A program made the translations under genes and the position numbers. From Acetothermia bacterium 64_32 (GTDB lineage Bacteria > Bipolaricaulota > Bipolaricaulia > Bipolaricaulales > Bipolaricaulaceae), in contig LGFI01000008.1 in the NCBI GenBank assembly GCA_001508155.1, forward strand, positions 33,674 to 97,673: a DNA stretch of 64,000 nt. Reading direction: 5' to 3'. Shown piece by piece: positions 15,134 through 23,775 of the stretch. Position 1 is the first letter of the stretch. Each line of letters begins with the position of its first letter. The notes beneath the pieces were generated by a model. That model searched no databases, was not told the origin of the DNA, and saw only the letters and a program-made list of their open reading frames with translations.

Positions 15134-16663
15134 TTATCGGGCCGTCTCCACGTACTGGGTCTGCCGGATGACGGTCACCTTGATCTCCCCTGGGTACTGA
15201 ATCTGCTCCTCGATCTTCCGCGCGATATCATACGCGAGTTTGGCGGCCATGTCATCTGTGGTCTTCTCCGGGCGAACGATCACCCGCACCTCCCGCCCCG
15301 CCTGGATGGCATAGGCCTCCTTTACCTGGGGATAGGCTTGGGCCAGCCGCTCAAGCTCCGCGAGGCGCTGGATGTAGCGTTCGTAGGTCTCCTGGCGGGC
15401 CCCGGGGCGGGCAGCGGAAAGGGCGTCTGCAGCCTGCACCAGCACCGCCGTTACGGTGGCCGGCTCCACGTTCCCGTGGTGGGCGGCGATGGCGTTCACG
15501 ATGGGCCAGGGCTCCCCATACCGCCGGGCGAAATCCGCCCCGATCAGGGCATGCGGCCCCTCCACGTCGTGATCCACCGCTTTTCCGATGTCGTGAAGGA
15601 GCCCCGCCCGCTGGGCAGGACGGGGGTCGATCCCGATCTCCTCGGCCAGAAGTCGCGCCAGGAAACTCACCTCAAGGGAATGCCGCAGCTGGTTCTGCCC
15701 GTAACTGGTGCGGAAGTGGAGCTTCCCCAAAAGGAGCACCAGCTCCTCCGGGAGCTCCACCCGGGCCTCGAAGGCCGCCTTCTCCCCATGCTCCCGGATG
15801 AGCTCCTCCACCCGCTCCTTGGCCTTACGCACCTTTTCCTCTATGTGAGCCGGGTGAATGCGTCCATCCTCGATGAGGCGCTCCAGGGCCAGGCGGGCTA
15901 CCTCCCGCCGGACGGGGTGGAAGGAGGAAAGCACCACCACATCCGGGGTGTCGTCCACCAGCACCTCCACCCCGGTGAGGGCCTCGAAGGTGCGGATGTT
16001 CCTCCCCTCCCGGCCGATGATCCGGCCCTTGAAGTCGTCCGAGGGGAGGGGGACGGCCGTCACCGTTGCCTCCTCCGCATACTCCACCGCGTAGCGCTGG
16101 ACCGCGGTGGCCAGGATCCGCCGGGCCCGCCGCTCCGCCTCCTGGGAGGTACGCCTTTCCACCTCCGCGATCTTGCGGGCGAAGTACCTCTCTGACTCCG
16201 CCTCCACGAGCTTTAGCAGGTACTCCTTGGCCTCCTCCTGGCTGAAACCGGAGATCCTCTCCAGGAGGGCCCGTTCCTCGGCCAACAGCCTCTGCCCCAT
16301 CTCCAGGAGACGCTCAAGCTCGCTTTCGTCCTTGCAGAGGGAGTCCTCGATGGTCTCAAGGTAGTTGCTCTTCTTGCCAAGGCGCGCTTCCTTTTGCAGG
16401 ATGCGTTCCTCCATCTGGGCCAGATCGGCTTCCCTCCTCTTGAGGCGCCGCTCTTCCTGTTCCCTGAGCTCTTGGATCTCGGCCTGGGCGGCCAGCAGCT
16501 TCTCCTTGTAGATCCGTTCGGCCTCCTCACGGGCCTCCTGGATTATGGCCTCGGCCTTCTTCCCGATCAGCCTGGTCCTAAGCTGTGCCAGGAGCAGCCC
16601 CCCGGCGAGGCCTAGGAGGAGGGCTACCAAGGCTATGAGCGCTGCTTGCAGTATCCATGACAT
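15134..16663 (-). CDS. rny: Ribonuclease Y
   Basis: This 509-residue endoribonuclease Y has an N-terminal TM helix (LIALVALLLGLAGGLLLAQL) and a long coiled coil at about residues 30-190. A KH domain follows at about 205-265 (GRIIGREGRNIRTFEALTGV). The HD domain at about 330-430 contains RHSLEVSFLARLLAEEIG, the HD pair in GLLHDIGKA, and AHHGN. It initiates mRNA decay at the membrane in organisms lacking RNase E. The start is ATG 16663, with GAGGAAGGTGA upstream on the minus strand. Confidence 0.97.
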   Translation of the reverse strand: MSWILQAALIALVALLLGLAGGLLLAQLRTRLIGKKAEAIIQEAREEAERIYKEKLLAAQAEIQELREQEERRLKRREADLAQMEERILQKEARLGKKSNYLETIEDSLCKDESELERLLEMGQRLLAEERALLERISGFSQEEAKEYLLKLVEAESERYFARKIAEVERRTSQEAERRARRILATAVQRYAVEYAEEATVTAVPLPSDDFKGRIIGREGRNIRTFEALTGVEVLVDDTPDVVVLSSFHPVRREVARLALERLIEDGRIHPAHIEEKVRKAKERVEELIREHGEKAAFEARVELPEELVLLLGKLHFRTSYGQNQLRHSLEVSFLARLLAEEIGIDPRPAQRAGLLHDIGKAVDHDVEGPHALIGADFARRYGEPWPIVNAIAAHHGNVEPATVTAVLVQAADALSAARPGARQETYERYIQRLAELERLAQAYPQVKEAYAIQAGREVRVIVRPEKTTDDMAAKLAYDIARKIEEQIQYPGEIKVTVIRQTQYVETAR

Positions 16664-16693
16664 GGGCTGGTCACCTTCCTCGTGTTGGTCAAT

Positions 16694-19516
16694 TTAGTCC
16701 CCCCGCCGGGGTTCATCAAGCCGGGCCGCGGCGGCGGGCAGGAAAACGAGGCTGGCAAGCAAGGTGAAGCCCAAGCCAAGCAGGGCGGAGATCCCAAGGT
16801 ACCTCAGCCCCGGGGTGCGGGCAAACACCAGGGCGCCGAAGACCAGCATGGTGGTAAGGGAGGTGGACAGGACCGGGGGGAGCGTGGCCGCCATCCCCCA
16901 GGCGATGGCCATCCTCCTTCTCCCTCGCTCCTCCTTTATCCGGTGCAGGATGTGGATGGCGCTGTCCACCCCGATCCCGATCAAGAGCGGGGAGATGACG
17001 ATATTGGTGAAGTTAAAGGAGATCCCAAGGAGGCGCATCCCGGCCAGCATCCAAAGGTAGCCGATTGCCAAGGGGGAGACGGCCAAGAGGGCCTCCCGCA
17101 GGCTGCCGAAGCTCATCCACACAAGGAGGGCGATGAGGAAGCTGGCGATGGCGGTGGAAAAGGCAAAATCCCGCTTCATGTAGGCCTCGAGCCGTCCCTG
17201 CACCTCGGGGACCCCGAAGTAGTCGACCCCCAGCCCCTGCACCCAGTCCACGAATTCCTGCAGGTTATGGCCCTCGTAGAGGCTGGGCGACACCCTCGCC
17301 CTCAGGATGAACTCCTGGGAAGTGGGGGAGTAATAGACGGGCTTAAGCTGCTCCGGGAGGACCTCCACCAGGGCCCTTATGAGCTCGGGTTCGTCGGGGA
17401 GGGAGGCCAGGTTCTCAAGGAAGGCCGACACATTTTGGAGGTCGCCTTTGATCCCGGCCAGGAGCCTCAAGGAGGAATCCCGGTCCAGCTCCTCCAGCTC
17501 GTAAGCCAACCGAAGCAGGGCAGAGGACCTATGGGAAAGCGAGGTGGCCAAGGCCACGTCCCCGGCGAGCAGGCTGGAGAGCTCCCAACCAGCGAGCTGG
17601 ACCGCCAGCCGCTGGAGGGCATCTATCAACTCCTCCCAGCGGCCCAACACCCCTTCCAGGGAGTCCACCACGGCCAACAGGTCCCCCACCGGCAGGTCCT
17701 GTAGGGAGGCCTTCCCCCGCAAAAGCTCCTGGGGCAGGATGTCCCGGATGGAGTCAATGCCTGTTACGAAAGGGCTTTCGGCCAAGGCCCCTTCCAGCTT
17801 GCGCAGCTGGGCCGGATCTTTCACAAAGAAAACGAACTCGTCCGAAAACGATACCTCCCCTTGGAATTCCCGCAGGATCTCGTTCGCCACCTGGGAGGCC
17901 TGGGTCTGGGGGGCAAGCTGGCCCGACACGAAGCGGAACTCCACCTGGCTCACCTGATAGGACAGGGCCAGGGTCAAAAGCAAGGTGAGCCCCACCACCG
18001 CCCGCCGCTGGGAAAGCAGGCCCTTGTAGCCCCGGGCCAGCGCCTGGGTCGGGACGGGCATGTGCTCGCGAAACCGTCTCTTGAAGGCCACATAGCTCAA
18101 AACGATCAGGCTCGGGGTAAGGAGCATCGCCGAAAGGTATGCCAGCACGATCCCCAAGGACATGATGAGCCCCATCTCCGTCAGGGCCCGAGACCGGGAT
18201 ACAAGGAGGCACACGAAAACCGCGGCCGTGGTCAGGGCGGCGGAGAGCGATGCCTCCCCCTTTTTGTGGATGGCGGTGTAAAGCGCCCGACCCACCGACC
18301 TCCCCGCCTCCCTTTCCTCCACGTACCGGGAGAGGAGGTGGATTGAGAAATCGATCCCCAGCCCCAACACAAGGGAGGGAAGGAAGGTGGTGATCAGGTT
18401 GAAGCCCCCAGCGGAGAACTTGGCCCAGGCCATGGTGAACAGGGCCGACACCAAAAGAGGCACCAGGGCCACCAGGGTGAGGAAGGCACTTGAGAACGTG
18501 AGCGCCAAAAGCAACAGCACCCCCAGCGAGGAGACCAGGGTCACGAAGTTCATATCCTTTCGGATGATTTCGTTGCTCTCTGTCACCGCCACGTAGGCCC
18601 CGGTTAGCCGGGCCTGCACCCCGAGCTGAAGGAGGTCCGCCTGGGCGATGATCCCTTGGAGGAGCTCGGTGACCCGGCGGCAGTAATCCAGCCCGGCGTA
18701 GGAGGGCTGGGCCGGCCATACCTGGATGACCAGCTTGGTGCTGTCGCGGGAAAGAAGCGGGGTGCCCTCGTCGGGCGGGGTCCCGCCGGCCGGTTTGCCG
18801 GTGGCGGCTTGGATCACCTGGGTGGCCCGGTTAAGGGGGCCTTGCACCCGGGGGAGGCCCCGGAGGACCTCAAGGCCGCTTGCCCCAAGCTGCAGTAGCC
18901 GGTCCACCAGGGGGATGATCCGCTCGGCTGAGGGATCCCCTGTGGCCGTCAGGGCCTCCTCCAGCTCGGCCAGGCCGGAGCTTAGCTTCCCGCTTTCCGG
19001 TAGGATCTCGGCCACCGCGGCCAGGAGCTCCTCGGCCGCGGCCTTGAGCCCCTCCAGGTCCTCCGGGGACAGGGTCTGGTAAAGCAAAAGCTCCTTGGGG
19101 TACTCGATGGCCTCCCCGATGCGATAGGAGGCCCGCTTGAACTCCGGCTCCTCAAGGAGGAGCTGGATGAGCCGGTCGGCGGCGGAAAACAGCCTCTCCC
19201 TCCGTTCCTCTACGTCCTCGGGCGGGGAGACCAGGGACAGCAGGATCGCAGCGTAATCGGTGGCGGTGAGCTCCCCCTCCCTGGCCTTGTACTTCTCGAT
19301 GAGGGGATCCTCCTCCGGGAGGAGGTCAAGATAGGAACTCCTTATGGGAAGCTCGCGGATGTAAAACAGGCTGAAGCCCACGAGCACGGCCACCACCAGC
19401 ACCACCCCTACCGCCTGGCGGCGGGAGAGCCTGGCGATCCCATCTAAAAGCAGTGTACGGAGGCGTTTAGCCTTGGGCAGCTTCCTCTCCGGCTGGGGAG
19501 CGGATCTCGATGTCAT
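16694..19516 (-). CDS. RND/MMPL-family exporter
   Basis: This 940-residue protein has two homologous halves, each with one TM helix, a large extracytoplasmic domain and a five-helix bundle. The signature GxGxD motifs are LGLGIDFSIHLLSRYVEER in half one and IGIGVDSAIHILHRIKEERG in half two. This is the HpnN/MMPL-like branch of RND exporters, which move lipids or hydrophobic compounds. Its position directly after nusA, where ylxR-infB normally sit, is unusual. Its start overlaps nusA by 50 bp, which implies translational coupling; an internal start after the overlap cannot be excluded. Confidence 0.9.
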   Translation of the reverse strand: MTSRSAPQPERKLPKAKRLRTLLLDGIARLSRRQAVGVVLVVAVLVGFSLFYIRELPIRSSYLDLLPEEDPLIEKYKAREGELTATDYAAILLSLVSPPEDVEERRERLFSAADRLIQLLLEEPEFKRASYRIGEAIEYPKELLLYQTLSPEDLEGLKAAAEELLAAVAEILPESGKLSSGLAELEEALTATGDPSAERIIPLVDRLLQLGASGLEVLRGLPRVQGPLNRATQVIQAATGKPAGGTPPDEGTPLLSRDSTKLVIQVWPAQPSYAGLDYCRRVTELLQGIIAQADLLQLGVQARLTGAYVAVTESNEIIRKDMNFVTLVSSLGVLLLLALTFSSAFLTLVALVPLLVSALFTMAWAKFSAGGFNLITTFLPSLVLGLGIDFSIHLLSRYVEEREAGRSVGRALYTAIHKKGEASLSAALTTAAVFVCLLVSRSRALTEMGLIMSLGIVLAYLSAMLLTPSLIVLSYVAFKRRFREHMPVPTQALARGYKGLLSQRRAVVGLTLLLTLALSYQVSQVEFRFVSGQLAPQTQASQVANEILREFQGEVSFSDEFVFFVKDPAQLRKLEGALAESPFVTGIDSIRDILPQELLRGKASLQDLPVGDLLAVVDSLEGVLGRWEELIDALQRLAVQLAGWELSSLLAGDVALATSLSHRSSALLRLAYELEELDRDSSLRLLAGIKGDLQNVSAFLENLASLPDEPELIRALVEVLPEQLKPVYYSPTSQEFILRARVSPSLYEGHNLQEFVDWVQGLGVDYFGVPEVQGRLEAYMKRDFAFSTAIASFLIALLVWMSFGSLREALLAVSPLAIGYLWMLAGMRLLGISFNFTNIVISPLLIGIGVDSAIHILHRIKEERGRRRMAIAWGMAATLPPVLSTSLTTMLVFGALVFARTPGLRYLGISALLGLGFTLLASLVFLPAAAARLDEPRRGD

Positions 19517-20411
19517 AACCCGTGACCTTGGCCGCGAGCTCTGCGTTGTGGCCGTCGCGCCCGATGGCGAGCGACATCTCGCTTGCGGGGACGGTCACCA
19601 GCGCTTTCTTCTCCTTTGGATCGAGCTCCACGGAAAGCACGCTAGCCGGGGCGAGGCTCCCTTTGATCACCTCTTTTACGTCCTCGCTCCAGCGGATGAT
19701 GTCCACCTTTTCCCCGGCCAGCTCGCGGCTTACGGCGCGAATCCTCACCCCGCCCGCCCCGACACAGGTCCCCACCGGGTCTATCCGGGGGTCAAGGGCC
19801 CGGAGGAGCACCTTGGACCTGACCCCGGGGACCCGGGCCACCTTCACTATCTCCAGGAGCCCCTGTTCCAGCTCCGGCACCTCGAGCTCCAGGAGCTTGG
19901 CCACGAATTGGGGGTGGGCCCTGGAGACGTAGATCCGGGGATCGCCCTGGGTCTTCTCCACCCGGTAAAGATACGCCCGCAGGCGTCGTCCGGCTATGTA
20001 CCGCTCCCCTGGGATGCGTTCCTCCTCCGGGAGGAGGGCCTCCACCTCCCCCAGGTTCACCCATACGTTGCGGCCCTCAAAGCGGTGTACCGAGCCGTTT
20101 ATGATCTCCCCGATGCGGGTGGAGTACATCTCGTACAGGGCCTCCCGGCGGCGGCGAAGGATCTCCTGCCGGAACACGTTCTCCGCCCGCCGGGTGGCGA
20201 TCCGCCCCAGGCTCGCCAGATCGAAGGGTTTTCCGTTCACGAATATGTCCCCGGAGCGCCGGTCCACGTGCACCTCCGGGGGCTCCTCCCCCCCGAACTC
20301 CACCAGGTAGGCCGCTGCTATCCCTTTTTCCATGGCCTCATAGGCCGCCTCGCGGTCGATTCCCCGCTCGCGGGCCATCTCCTCCAGCGCCTCAAGGAAG
20401 TCTATGTTCAT
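19467..20411 (-). CDS. nusA: Transcription termination/antitermination factor NusA
   Basis: This 314-residue NusA has an N-terminal RNAP-binding domain (MNIDFLEALEEMARERGIDR), an S1 domain at about residues 110-175 (INGSVHRFEGRNVWVNLG) and two KH domains. KH1 has DPVGTCVGAGGVRIRAVSRE and KH2 has AIGRDGHNAELAAKVTGYDI. It lacks the C-terminal repeats of the E. coli protein. ATG 20411 is chosen over the longer open frame because it overlaps the rimP stop as ATGA and matches family N-termini. Confidence 0.96.
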   Translation of the reverse strand: MNIDFLEALEEMARERGIDREAAYEAMEKGIAAAYLVEFGGEEPPEVHVDRRSGDIFVNGKPFDLASLGRIATRRAENVFRQEILRRRREALYEMYSTRIGEIINGSVHRFEGRNVWVNLGEVEALLPEEERIPGERYIAGRRLRAYLYRVEKTQGDPRIYVSRAHPQFVAKLLELEVPELEQGLLEIVKVARVPGVRSKVLLRALDPRIDPVGTCVGAGGVRIRAVSRELAGEKVDIIRWSEDVKEVIKGSLAPASVLSVELDPKEKKALVTVPASEMSLAIGRDGHNAELAAKVTGYDIEIRSPAGEEAAQG

Positions 20412-20878
20412 CGGCCCTCCGTCCTGGCTTCGAAGACCACCTGGGCCCTGGTCACCTGGGACAAGGGGATCTCCATCCGGCCTTCTTGGCAGTCCACCGT
20501 TATCTTCCCTTCCCCCACCCCTACCAGCCTCCCCTGGCAGGCCACCTTCTTGCCCTGGGGGGAGTGGGAGGTCACCCGGATGGGCTTCCCCAGGGCGCGC
20601 CGGTAATGCCACTCCTCCCACAGGCGCCGCTCGACCCCGGGGGATGACACCTCCAGCACGTAGGGGAAGGCCAGGGGATCATGCTCGTCGAGCAAGGCCT
20701 CGATGGCCCTGCTGGCGCGCTGGCAATCCGCCAACGTGACCCCGGTGGGGCTGTCTATGTATACCAGGAGCCGCGCCCGGGGCCCGGCCCGGGAGAGCTC
20801 CCAGTGATAAAGCTCCACCCGGGCGTCCCGCGCGCCCTGCCGTAAAAGCGCGTCCAGCTTTTCCCGCAAGGTGCTCAT
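20408..20878 (-). CDS. rimP: Ribosome maturation factor RimP
   Basis: This 156-residue protein has the RimP pattern: LLVYIDSPTGVTLADCQRAS, LDEHDPLAFPYVLEVSSPGV and ERRLWEEWHYRRALGKPIRV. It assists 30S subunit maturation. It heads the nusA operon, as in most bacteria. A perfect TATAAT on the minus strand lies only about 8 bp upstream of the start codon, so the mRNA should be almost leaderless. Confidence 0.95.
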   Translation of the reverse strand: MSTLREKLDALLRQGARDARVELYHWELSRAGPRARLLVYIDSPTGVTLADCQRASRAIEALLDEHDPLAFPYVLEVSSPGVERRLWEEWHYRRALGKPIRVTSHSPQGKKVACQGRLVGVGEGKITVDCQEGRMEIPLSQVTRAQVVFEARTEGR

Positions 20879-20886
20879 CTTTTACC

Positions 20887-20915
20887 ATTATACTTGCTGC
20901 GGAACATGCCCACAA
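20887..20915 (-). promoter_or_regulatory. rimP promoter sharing its -10 core with a divergent promoter
   Basis: On the minus strand TTGTGG (20915-20910), 17 bp, TATAAT (20892-20887) puts the start point near 20880, two bases before the rimP ATG. On the plus strand the same bases read TATACT (20889-20894), about 12 bp before the ATG of the pseudouridine synthase at 20906; its -35 is poor. Confidence 0.75.
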
Positions 20916-21814
20916 AAAAGGCTCAGCCTCGGCGTTTTGTGGTGGGGGAAGGGGAAGGGGGCATGCGGCTGGACCGGGTGGTGGCCGCCCGCCTGGGGCT
21001 CCCCCGGACTGTGGTGAAGGACCTGTTCCGGGAGGGGGCGGTTAGGGTGGACGGCAGCCCGGGCAAGGCGGCCGGCCGCGCCCGGCCCGGACAGACGGTG
21101 GAGGTGAACCTCCCCGCCCCGGAGCCGGCGGACTGGCCGGAGATCCCCGTGCTCTACGTGGACGAGGCCGTCCTGGTGATAGACAAGCCCGCGGGGCTCC
21201 CGGTGCATGGGGCCGGACGGGGGCGGGTCGGGCCCAGCGTAGTGGCCATCCTGCAGGGGCGGTTCTCCCTGGCCGGGGGAAGCCCGGAGAGGCCGGGGGT
21301 GGTGCACCGGCTGGACGCCCCCACAAGTGGGGTGATGGTGCTGGCCAGGACCAAAGGGGCCTGGGAGGACCTGGTGGACCAGTTCCGCCGGCGGGAGGTA
21401 AAAAAGGAGTACCTGGCCCTGGTGGAGGGGGAGCTGGAGCCCGAGGAGGGGGAGATCCACGGAAGGCTGGCTAGGGACCCGGCCCGCCCCTGGCGCATGC
21501 GGGTTCAGGCGGGGGGGAAGGGGGCCCAGACCGAGTTCTCGGTGCTCGCAAGGGGGGACGGAAGATCCCTTTTGCTCGTCCGCCCCAAAACCGGACGCAC
21601 CCATCAGATCCGGGTGCACCTTTCGGCCATCGGACACCCGGTGGTGGGGGACGGGGTCTACGGGGGCGGAGGGGGGCGGCTCATGCTCCACGCCTGGCGC
21701 CTGGGCTTTCGGCACCCCCTCCTGGGGAGGTGGATGGAGCACGTTGCCCCCCCTCCCCCCTGGTTCTCCGATTGGCTTGAAGGATTAGGTAATACAGGGC
21801 GGAAAGGAAGTTAG
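20906..21814 (+). CDS. RluA/RluD-family 23S rRNA pseudouridine synthase
   Basis: This 302-residue enzyme isomerises uridine in rRNA. It has an N-terminal S4 domain (RLDRVVAARLGLPRTVVKDL, VRVDG) and a catalytic domain with HRLDAPTSGVMVLARTK, where the Asp is catalytic. A KKEYLALVEG block and the KTGRTHQIRVHLSAIGHPVV motif follow. ATG 20906 is preferred; TTG 20894 is upstream in frame but would lie inside the -10 box. The last 134 bp overlap the convergent pgsA gene. The exact target uridine cannot be assigned. Confidence 0.93.
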   Translation: MPTKKAQPRRFVVGEGEGGMRLDRVVAARLGLPRTVVKDLFREGAVRVDGSPGKAAGRARPGQTVEVNLPAPEPADWPEIPVLYVDEAVLVIDKPAGLPVHGAGRGRVGPSVVAILQGRFSLAGGSPERPGVVHRLDAPTSGVMVLARTKGAWEDLVDQFRRREVKKEYLALVEGELEPEEGEIHGRLARDPARPWRMRVQAGGKGAQTEFSVLARGDGRSLLLVRPKTGRTHQIRVHLSAIGHPVVGDGVYGGGGGRLMLHAWRLGFRHPLLGRWMEHVAPPPPWFSDWLEGLGNTGRKGS

Positions 21815-22256
21815 CGGCGATCGCGGCCCAGAAGGGCAGCCTCCCCCACGGGGCAACAAGGAGACACACGGCGGCCAGGGCGGTGAGGGCGGCGGCCGTC
21901 TTGCCCGGCCAGCGGGCTCCGAACTCCCGGCGGCGGCGCCAGAGGACCAGGGTGCCGATCCCCAGGCCCAGTTGGGGGATGGCGTAGAGCACCGGCCCCA
22001 GGGGGGGGAGCCCTCCCACGGCGGCCAGGGCCGAAAAGAGGGCCATGTAAAGCAGCTTATCCATGGCCGGGTCGAGCATGGCCCCGACGAAGGTGACCTC
22101 GTGGCGGGAGCGGGCCACAAGCCCGTCCACCGCGTCGGTCAGCGCGGCCAGGATGAAGAAAAAGAGGGCTATCCAGGGCCTATCCGCCAGGACGGCGACC
22201 ACCACAGGGGCGATGAGAAGGCCCCGAAGCAGGGTCAGCCCGTTGGCCAAGGTCAT
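21681..22256 (-). CDS. pgsA: CDP-alcohol phosphatidyltransferase, likely PgsA
   Basis: This 191-residue membrane enzyme has the CDP-alcohol phosphotransferase motif DAVDGLVARSRHEVTFVGAM followed by LDPAMDK, containing all the Asp and Gly residues required. Size and motif fit phosphatidylglycerophosphate synthase, although cardiolipin or other head-group enzymes share the motif. About 30 low-complexity C-terminal residues (RRTRGEGGQRAPSTSPGG) overlap the pseudouridine synthase gene and may not be functional. The start codon coincides with the predicted transcription start. Confidence 0.88.
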   Translation of the reverse strand: MTLANGLTLLRGLLIAPVVVAVLADRPWIALFFFILAALTDAVDGLVARSRHEVTFVGAMLDPAMDKLLYMALFSALAAVGGLPPLGPVLYAIPQLGLGIGTLVLWRRRREFGARWPGKTAAALTALAAVCLLVAPWGRLPFWAAIAANFLSALYYLILQANRRTRGEGGQRAPSTSPGGGAESPGARRGA

Positions 22257-22262
22257 GGCCCT

Positions 22263-22291
22263 ATCATAACCCCGGCTTCCACAGCGGCCAA
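22263..22291 (-). promoter_or_regulatory. Leaderless promoter of pgsA
   Basis: On the minus strand TTGGCC (22291-22286), 17 bp, TATGAT (22268-22263). The predicted transcription start is at 22256, the A of the pgsA ATG. Confidence 0.65.
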
Positions 22292-22329
22292 TTAGCCTGG
22301 AGCACCACCCCGGCTATAATAGGTATAAT
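22292..22329 (+). promoter_or_regulatory. Promoter with tandem TATAAT boxes
   Basis: TTAGCC (22292-22297), 17 bp, TATAAT (22315-22320), with a second perfect TATAAT at 22324-22329. It drives the GTPase gene at 22364, which has GAGGTGAT just before its ATG. Confidence 0.75.
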
Positions 22330-22363
22330 AGGAAAAGTCCACCAAGACACGCGAGGTGATCAA

Positions 22364-23674
22364 ATGCACAGGACCAAGGTCATAATCATGGGCGCTGCTG
22401 GAAGGGATTTTCATAATTTTAATGTTTTCTTCCGACACAGGGAGGACTACCAGGTGGTGGCCTTCACCGCCACCCAGATCCCGGGGATCGAGGGCCGCCG
22501 CTATCCCCCGGAGCTGGCCGGCCCCCTTTACCCCCAGGGCATCCCCATCGAGCCCGAGGAGCGCCTTCCGGCACTGGTACGGGACCACGGGGTGGAGGTG
22601 GTGGTGTTCTCCTACTCAGATGTCTCCCACCAGCACGTGATGGACCGGGCGGCGACGGCCGCCGCCGCCGGGGCGGACTTCTGGGTTTTGGGCCCCCGCT
22701 CCACCCAGCTTGTGGCAAAAAAGCCCGTGGTGGCCGTGTGTGCGGTCCGCACCGGCTGCGGCAAGTCCCAGACCACCCGGAAGGTGGCCGAGATCCTCAA
22801 GGCCCACGGCAAGAAGGTGGCGGTGGTAAGACACCCCATGCCCTACGGGGACCTGGCCGCCCAGGCCGTACAGAGGTTCGCCTCCTACCAGGACCTGGAC
22901 CGCGCAGGTTGCACCATCGAGGAACGGGAGGAGTACGAGCCCCACATCGACCGGGGGAACGTGGTGTTCGCCGGGGTGGACTACGAGGCCATCCTGAGGC
23001 TCGCGGAAAAGGAGGGGGACGTCATCCTGTGGGACGGGGGCAACAACGACATGCCGTTTTTCCGGCCCGACCTACTCATCGTGGTGGCCGACCCCTTGCG
23101 GGCCGGCCACGAACGCACCTACTGGCCAGGCTCGGTGAACATCCGCCAGGCGGACGTGGTGGTGATCAACAAGATCGATTCCGCCTCGCTTGAGGAGGTG
23201 GAGCGCCTGAGGGCCTCGCTCGCCGAGCTCAACCCCCGGGCCAAGGTGGTGGAGGCCGCTTCCCCCATCGCCGTGGAATCCCCCGAGCTCATCGCCGGAA
23301 AGCGCGTCCTGGTGGTAGAAGACGGGCCCACGGTCACCCACGGGGAGATGCCCTACGGGGCCGGGGCGGTGGCCGCCAGGAAGCTGGGGGCCCAGCTCGT
23401 CGACCCCAGGCCATATGCCGTGGGCTCCCTGCAGGAGACCTACCAGCGCTACCCCCACCTGGACCGGGTCCTCCCGGCCATGGGGTACGGGGAGGCCCAG
23501 GTGCGGGAACTGGCCGCCACCATCTCCCAGGTGCCCTGCGACGCCGTAGTCATCGCCACCCCCATCGACCTCCGCCGGCTCATCCACCTCGACCGCCCCG
23601 CCAGCCGGGTGCGCTACGAGCTCCAGGAGATCGGACTTCCCACCCTGGAGGACGTACTGACCCCCTTGCTTTAG
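22364..23674 (+). CDS. Cyclic 2,3-diphosphoglycerate synthetase-like GTPase
   Basis: This 436-residue protein belongs to the COG2403-type GTPase group, often annotated as cyclic 2,3-diphosphoglycerate synthetase. It starts with a Rossmann-like block (KVIIMGAAGRDFHNFNVFFR), then a P-loop VRTGCGKSQTTRKV around residues 128-142, DGGNNDMPFFRPDLLIVVAD and the GTPase-type NKID. The archaeal enzyme makes the thermoprotectant cDPG. In bacteria the role is unproven, and other family members may do something else. GAGGTGAT precedes the ATG. It is monocistronic, with a hairpin terminator after the stop. Confidence 0.82.
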   Translation: MHRTKVIIMGAAGRDFHNFNVFFRHREDYQVVAFTATQIPGIEGRRYPPELAGPLYPQGIPIEPEERLPALVRDHGVEVVVFSYSDVSHQHVMDRAATAAAAGADFWVLGPRSTQLVAKKPVVAVCAVRTGCGKSQTTRKVAEILKAHGKKVAVVRHPMPYGDLAAQAVQRFASYQDLDRAGCTIEEREEYEPHIDRGNVVFAGVDYEAILRLAEKEGDVILWDGGNNDMPFFRPDLLIVVADPLRAGHERTYWPGSVNIRQADVVVINKIDSASLEEVERLRASLAELNPRAKVVEAASPIAVESPELIAGKRVLVVEDGPTVTHGEMPYGAGAVAARKLGAQLVDPRPYAVGSLQETYQRYPHLDRVLPAMGYGEAQVRELAATISQVPCDAVVIATPIDLRRLIHLDRPASRVRYELQEIGLPTLEDVLTPLL

Positions 23675-23685
23675 ACAAGGGTCCC

Positions 23686-23717
23686 GGGCGGCCCGGACAA
23701 ACACGGTGGGGCCGCCC
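23686..23717 (+). terminator. Hairpin after the GTPase gene
   Basis: GGGCGGCC (23686-23693) pairs with GGCCGCCC (23710-23717) across a 16-nt loop. A pyrimidine-rich tract with only a short T-run follows. Confidence 0.5.
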
Positions 23718-23775
23718 CCATTTCCTCCCTCCGTCCCCCCCATCCCACCCCCTATCATCTCCCCCGAGGAGGGGG

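Noticed and set aside
19467..20621. Longer NusA from an upstream start
   Set aside because: The extra 70 residues are a frame-shadow of rimP. ATG 20411 gives the family N-terminus and an ATGA overlap.
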